Assembly (NCBI GenBank): GCA_015067025.1
Contig: SVNC01000004.1
Span: forward strand, 84,387 to 148,386
DNA: 64,000 nucleotides
Source: Oscillospiraceae bacterium
GTDB lineage: Bacteria; Bacillota; Clostridia; Oscillospirales; Ruminococcaceae
Reading direction: 5' to 3'
Under the pieces are notes generated by a model. That model searched no databases. It was not told where the DNA came from and worked only from the letters and a program-made list of their open reading frames with translations. Shown piece by piece: positions 60,134-64,000 of the stretch. How positions within the stretch are numbered: position 1 is the stretch's first letter; each line of letters opens with the position of its first letter. The translations under genes were made by a program, and so were the position numbers.

Positions 60134-62797
60134 TTATACGGTTTCGTCGTTGCCGTAGTAAGCGTTCAGGTACATCTGCTTGATCTCGCTCATAAGAGGA
60201 TATCTGGGATTAGCACCTGTACACTGATCGTCGAATGCCTGTTCAACCATAGCGTCAAGTCTTTCAAGGAAGTCCTTTTCATCTACGCCATAGTCCTTGA
60301 TGGTCTTCTTTATGCCCACCTCGCTCTTCAGTGCTTCGATCTTTTCAATAAGCTTTTCAAAGCGTTCTTTCTTGTTCTTGCCGGAAATTCCGAGGAAGTC
60401 GGCAATTTCAAGATATCTTTCAAGGGTGTGGGGGTGGTCATACTGGGAGAAGGTGCCCATCTTAACGGGACATTCAACAGCATTGTATCTCATAACCTGT
60501 GTGATAAGCAGAGCGTTTGCTACGCCGTGAGGCAGGTGGTGGAACGCACCGAGCTTATGAGCCATAGAGTGACATACACCGAGGAAAGCATTGGCAAAGG
60601 CGATACCTGCAATTGTGGATGCGTCTGCCATCTTCTCTCTTGCCTTTACGTCTGTAAGACCGTCGTTATAGGCTCTGGGGAGATACTCGAATATATTCTT
60701 TATAGCCTTTAATGCAAGACCGTCTGTGTAATCTGTCGCCATTACTGAAGCATAAGCTTCAAGAGCGTGGGTAAGTGCGTCGATACCTGATGCACTTGTA
60801 AGTCCCTTAGGCTGTGTCATCATATTATCTGTGTCGATGATCGCCATATTGGGGAGCAATTCATAGTCGGCAAGAGGATACTTGACGCCTGTCTTTTCGT
60901 CTGTGATAACGGCAAAGGGAGTACATTCACTACCTGTACCTGAAGAAGTGGGGATAGCTACAAAGTAAGCCTTTTCGCCCATCTTGGGGAACTTGTAGAT
61001 TCTCTTGCGGATATCTATAAAACGCATAGCCATATCCATAAAGTCAGCCTCGGGATGCTCGTAAAGCACCCACATGATCTTAGCGGCATCCATTGCAGAA
61101 CCGCCACCGAGGGCAATGATAACGTCAGGCTTAAACTGTGCCATAACTGCGGCACCTTCCTTAGCACAGGCTAAGGTGGGGTCGGGCTCTACGTTAAAGA
61201 ACGTAGTGTGAATAATGCCCATACTGTCAAGCTTATCCGTTATGGGCTTTGTATTGCCGTTATTGAATAAGAAGGAGTCTGTTACGATAAACGCCTTCTT
61301 CTTGTTCATCACTGTACCCAGTTCGTCAAGGGCAACGGGCATACAACCCTTCTTGAAATATACCTTTTCAGGTACTCTCATCCAAAGCATATTCTCTCTC
61401 CTCTCGGCTACTGTCTTGTAATTTAATAAGTGCTTTACGCCAACGTTCTCGGATACCGAGTTACCGCCCCAGCTACCGCAACCAAGGGTAAGAGAGGGAG
61501 CAAGCTTGAAGTTGTATAGATCACCGATACCGCCGTGGGAGGAGGGTGTGTTTACTAAAATTCGGCAGGTCTTCATCTTTTCGCCGAAGAATTCTATCTT
61601 TTCTCTTTCCGTTACCGCATTGCAGTAAAGAGATGAGGTGTGACCGTAGCCGCCGTCTGCAACTAAGACTTCAGCCTTTGCAACCGCTTCCTTAAAGTCC
61701 TTTGCTCTGTACATAGCAAGAACGGGAGAAAGCTTTTCATGTGCAAATTCTTCGTCCAGGGATACGCTTTCAACCTCACCGATAAGGATCTTTGTCTTTT
61801 CGGGAACCTTGACGCCTGCAAGCTCAGCGATCTTTACCGCTTTCTGACCTACGATCTTTGCGTTGAGAGCGTTATTTATAATAATGGTCTTTCTGACCTT
61901 TTCAGTTTCTTCTTCATTTAGGAAGTAACAGCCCATAGCTGCAAATTCCCTTTTAACCTTTGAATAGATCTTATCAATAACGATAACCGACTGTTCAGAG
62001 GCACATATCATACCGTTATCAAAGGTCTTGGAGTGAATAATAGAGCTTACTGCAAGCTTGATATCAGCCGTGCTGTCAATGATTGCAGGAGTATTACCTG
62101 CACCAACGCCTAAAGCGGGCTTGCCTGAAGAGTAAGCCGCCTTTACCATACCCGGACCGCCTGTCGCTAATATGATATCAGCACTTCTCATTACTTCGTT
62201 CGTCATATCAAGAGAGGGGATATCTATCCAGGCAATGATACCCTTGGGAGCACCTGCCTCTACCGCCGCATCAAGCACTACCTTTGCGGCTTCAATCGTG
62301 CAGTTCTTTGCTCTGGGGTGGGGGCTGAATATGATACCGTTTCTTGTCTTAAGACTTAAAAGTGCCTTGAATATTGCTGTAGAAGTAGGGTTTGTCGTGG
62401 GGATAACCGCCGCAATAACACCGATAGGCTCTGCTACAGTCGCTGTGCCGAAGGCTTCGTCACGACTGATGATACCGCAGGTCTTTGTGTCCTTATATGC
62501 GTTGTAGATGTATTCGCTGGCGTAGTTGTTCTTGATGACCTTATCTTCAACAACGCCCATGCCTGTTTCCTCTACTGCCATTTTAGCAAGAGGAATTCTC
62601 ATTCTGTTAGCGGCAGCGGCAGCAGCTAAAAATATCTTATCTACCTGCTCCTGTGTATATTCTGCAAAAATTTCCTGTGCCGCTCTGACTTCAGCCATGC
62701 GGATCTTAAGTGCCTCTACGTTATCAACTATTTCAGGGCTTACGGGAGTCTTTAACGCAGGTGCTTTTCTTGTTTTTACAATGTTCTTCTTTGCCAT
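60134..62797 (-). CDS. adhE: Bifunctional acetaldehyde-CoA/alcohol dehydrogenase (AdhE)
   Basis: The key ethanol-forming enzyme, 887 residues, assembled into spirosomes in known cases. The N-terminal aldehyde dehydrogenase domain (about 15-450) has the catalytic cysteine in FDNGMICASEQS. A linker follows. The C-terminal iron-dependent alcohol dehydrogenase (about 460-870) has GGGSAMDAAK (NADH binding) and iron ligands in SGIDALTHALEAY, CHSMAHKLGAFHHLPHG. GAAAGGAATAAG precedes the ATG. It is a single gene with a 234-bp gap upstream, in which a Rex-like site may lie. Confidence 0.97.
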   Translation of the reverse strand: MAKKNIVKTRKAPALKTPVSPEIVDNVEALKIRMAEVRAAQEIFAEYTQEQVDKIFLAAAAAANRMRIPLAKMAVEETGMGVVEDKVIKNNYASEYIYNAYKDTKTCGIISRDEAFGTATVAEPIGVIAAVIPTTNPTSTAIFKALLSLKTRNGIIFSPHPRAKNCTIEAAKVVLDAAVEAGAPKGIIAWIDIPSLDMTNEVMRSADIILATGGPGMVKAAYSSGKPALGVGAGNTPAIIDSTADIKLAVSSIIHSKTFDNGMICASEQSVIVIDKIYSKVKREFAAMGCYFLNEEETEKVRKTIIINNALNAKIVGQKAVKIAELAGVKVPEKTKILIGEVESVSLDEEFAHEKLSPVLAMYRAKDFKEAVAKAEVLVADGGYGHTSSLYCNAVTEREKIEFFGEKMKTCRILVNTPSSHGGIGDLYNFKLAPSLTLGCGSWGGNSVSENVGVKHLLNYKTVAERRENMLWMRVPEKVYFKKGCMPVALDELGTVMNKKKAFIVTDSFLFNNGNTKPITDKLDSMGIIHTTFFNVEPDPTLACAKEGAAVMAQFKPDVIIALGGGSAMDAAKIMWVLYEHPEADFMDMAMRFIDIRKRIYKFPKMGEKAYFVAIPTSSGTGSECTPFAVITDEKTGVKYPLADYELLPNMAIIDTDNMMTQPKGLTSASGIDALTHALEAYASVMATDYTDGLALKAIKNIFEYLPRAYNDGLTDVKAREKMADASTIAGIAFANAFLGVCHSMAHKLGAFHHLPHGVANALLITQVMRYNAVECPVKMGTFSQYDHPHTLERYLEIADFLGISGKNKKERFEKLIEKIEALKSEVGIKKTIKDYGVDEKDFLERLDAMVEQAFDDQCTGANPRYPLMSEIKQMYLNAYYGNDETV

Positions 62798-62903
62798 TGC
62801 TCTTATTCCTTTCCGAAATTTTTTGTTTTAAACTATAATTATATAAAGGATAATCTTATCTTATCCCGACAATAACGGAAAATTCTCCGATTTTAAGAAT
62901 GTG

Positions 62904-62921
62904 CCGTTATTTTTTTAACAA
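62904..62921. promoter_or_regulatory. Possible Rex-like redox operator upstream of adhE
   Basis: On the minus strand the sequence reads TTGTTAA-AAAA-ATAACGG. One half matches the clostridial Rex consensus TTGTTAA fully, the other only partly. It lies about 110 bp upstream of the adhE start. Rex commonly controls adhE in Clostridia. Confidence 0.35.
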
Positions 62922-62936
62922 TTTTATTATATCAAT

Positions 62937-62964
62937 AAAAGCGTTGTAATGTCAACGCTTTTTA
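62937..62964 (-). terminator. Terminator after the DUF4375-like gene
   Basis: AAAAGCGTTG pairs with CAACGCTTTT around a six-base loop (62937-62962); on the minus strand it follows the gene at 63032 and ends in TTTTATTG. Confidence 0.75.
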
Positions 62965-63031
62965 CAATGAATTTTAACAAATTTTAAAGGATGGTTTTGT
63001 GCACTATGTATAAAGGGATTGTCTCATATAT

Positions 63032-63439
63032 TTAAAGCTCGATTTCACCGGCGTATCTTTCTAAAATCTGATTTATCTCACCCTCGTTATCATAAAACGT
63101 ATCGTCGCATTTTGCTATGATATCCTCAGCCTTTTCATTTTCGTCGTCGTTTTCTTCAAGAATAAGATAGGCTTTGTACGCCTTTTTCAGATTTTTTCTG
63201 AACTTAGATGGCAGAATAGCTTCAAGCTGTTTCATATCCTTTTCTAAAGTACCTTCTGATCCGACGTTGTCAAAATACTGATAATGCCCGCCGTTGTACA
63301 CTTCGCCCTGATACGTCATAAGCTCAGAATAAGGAGACTGCATCTCCCCTTTTACCCACATATCACACATCTTATTCCATTTTTCAGGGTCAGCGAAAAT
63401 TTTGGGTTTGGTTTTTTGGAATAGGTTTAGTAGGCTCAT
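63032..63439 (-). CDS. DUF4375/DMP19-like protein
   Basis: A 135-residue acidic protein. The block NGGHYQYFDNVG is the signature of the DMP19/DUF4375 family, whose members resemble a phage-borne DNA mimic or immunity-like fold; the biochemical function is not known. The acidic C-terminal half (EENDDENEKAED) would fit binding to a basic partner. It overlaps the upstream four-helix-bundle gene by one base, suggesting a two-gene unit. Confidence 0.75.
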   Translation of the reverse strand: MSLLNLFQKTKPKIFADPEKWNKMCDMWVKGEMQSPYSELMTYQGEVYNGGHYQYFDNVGSEGTLEKDMKQLEAILPSKFRKNLKKAYKAYLILEENDDENEKAEDIIAKCDDTFYDNEGEINQILERYAGEIEL

Positions 63440-63783
63440 TATTCATTCTCCTTTGCGGTGTTGAGGGAGGAGATGAGCATTCTGCGTATAGAACCACAAT
63501 CGTGCAAAATATTTCTTGTCATATCATCAGCGATCAAACCCGATTTTTGTGCAATCTCAATCCAATATTCTGTTTCATAACATTCCTTTAGTGCAATCTG
63601 TAGTTTGGCTATAAAATCAGGACGGCTGTGTGCATATTTTGCTTCACGAATATTAGCTCCGATACTTGTACCACTTCTTTCAAGCTGATTGGATAAGGAA
63701 TAATGTCCTTTTATACCATCTGTAAGCTTTAATATTTTAATTGCAAATTCAGTTGACAAATCTGCAAGTTTATTTTCTGCCAT
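63439..63783 (-). CDS. Four-helix-bundle protein (23S rRNA intervening-sequence protein family)
   Basis: A 114-residue helical protein. LADLSTEFAIKILKLTD, SNQLERSGTSIGANIREAKYAHSRPDFIAKLQIALKECYETEYWIEIA is the classic pattern of this family, first found in 23S rRNA intervening sequences but widespread as a stand-alone gene. ATG 63781-63783 follows GAGGTGATTTTG; the longer frame to 63831 includes the promoter at 63803-63831 and is rejected. Function unknown, possibly nucleic-acid binding or part of mobile loci. Confidence 0.9.
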   Translation of the reverse strand: MAENKLADLSTEFAIKILKLTDGIKGHYSLSNQLERSGTSIGANIREAKYAHSRPDFIAKLQIALKECYETEYWIEIAQKSGLIADDMTRNILHDCGSIRRMLISSLNTAKENE

Positions 63784-63802
63784 CAAAATCACCTCACTAT
63801 AA

Positions 63803-63831
63803 ATTATATCATAAGTTATAGCATATTTCAA
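63803..63831 (-). promoter_or_regulatory. Sigma-A promoter for the four-helix-bundle/DUF4375 pair
   Basis: Minus-strand TTGAAA (63826-63831) and TATAAT (63803-63808), spacer 17. Hairpin array E starts directly upstream. Confidence 0.8.
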
Positions 63832-64000
63832 TGAAATCGTGCTGTCGCACGATGAAATCCGAGCAAGCTCGGATGAAATCTTCAGCCTTCGGCTTCAGAT
63901 GAAATTAAATCCGTCCATGCTCCCGACGAAGTCGGATTTCATCACGGAGTGATTTCATCCCACTATAGTGGGATTTATTCCGTCCGTAAGGACGGATTTA
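63829..64000. repeat. Mini-hairpin array E, running off the window end
   Basis: At least six stems: TCGTGC/GCACGA, TCCGAGC/GCTCGGA, CCGAC/GTCGG, ATCAC/GTGAT, TCCCAC/GTGGGA and TCCGTCC/GGACGGA, with some imperfect units between. Linkers carry ATGAAAT or its complement ATTTCAT, so the direction seems to switch near 63920. Loops are two to four bases. Confidence 0.85.

Noticed and set aside
1..64000. Search for tRNA and rRNA genes, prophage and intact transposases by eye
   Set aside because: I saw none; short tRNA genes could be missed without a computed scan, so absence is not certain.

Overview
The window looks like a piece of a low-to-moderate GC Gram-positive chromosome of class Clostridia, most likely a Ruminococcus/Oscillospiraceae-type gut or rumen anaerobe. 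This is an inference from gene content: an IspH-ribosomal protein S1 fusion, RicT (PSP1), a c-di-AMP receptor, AddAB instead of RecBCD, bifunctional AdhE, indolepyruvate:ferredoxin oxidoreductase, GH26/GH27 glycosidases and an SRP RNA-dnaX-ybaB-recR cluster. Promoters are canonical: many TTGANN-N17-TATAAT pairs can be read directly.

Layout. 1-7.2 kb: divergent fabH (cut by the window edge) and fabD, then PAP2 phosphatase, aroE, aroK, an amidohydrolase and an orphan fumarase alpha subunit, ended by an array of tiny hairpins, then a transglutaminase-like lipoprotein. 7.2-11 kb: trmL, a DegV protein, a MATE pump and a VOC protein. 11.4-19.3 kb (minus strand): iorA-iorB-aguA-aguB as one transcription unit, a zinc-ribbon micro-protein coupled to a GH27 alpha-galactosidase, and an Orn/Lys/Arg decarboxylase. 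Two copies of a modular MITE-like element bracket the ior-agu operon. 19.4-25 kb (plus): GH26-like lipoprotein, AI-2E transporter, Nnr repair enzyme, small lipoprotein and membrane protein. 25.1-27.9 kb (minus): a T-box riboswitch controls a 778-residue XRE-cupin-acyl-CoA synthetase fusion, the most unusual locus here. 27.9-30.1 kb: ricT-holB-darA. 30.3-37.3 kb: addB-addA. Then a chemotaxis receptor, an Abi-type HEPN protein, a C39-like protease with a lipoprotein, and rlmH with a D,D-carboxypeptidase. 44.4-44.8 kb: an IS200/IS605-like hairpin-ended non-coding element. 44.8-46.7 kb: ECF sigma factor and its putative anti-sigma. 47.2-50.5 kb: cmk-plsC-ispH/rpsA. 50.7-55.7 kb: tcdA, sseB-like, recR, ybaB, dnaX and SRP RNA. 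55.9-57.3 kb: VTC-domain and DUF4956 proteins. 57.4-60 kb: four-gene operon ending in nspC. 60.1-62.8 kb: adhE. 63-63.8 kb: DUF4375-like and four-helix-bundle proteins, then another hairpin array running off the window.

How the genes work together. Polyamine genes are spread over three places: an amino-acid decarboxylase (arginine to agmatine is plausible), AguA/AguB (agmatine to putrescine), and NspC (last step of the carboxyspermidine route). IorAB and the T-box-controlled acyl-CoA synthetase could together support amino-acid synthesis from organic acids by CoA activation and reductive carboxylation; this is a hypothesis.

Intergenic DNA is unusually rich in structured repeats of at least four kinds: linker-spaced mini-hairpin arrays (five sites), modular MITE-like elements (two copies), a dispersed two-hairpin repeat of about 75 bp (five copies at four sites) and the IS200/IS605-like element. 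I saw no tRNA or rRNA genes, CRISPR array, prophage or intact transposase.
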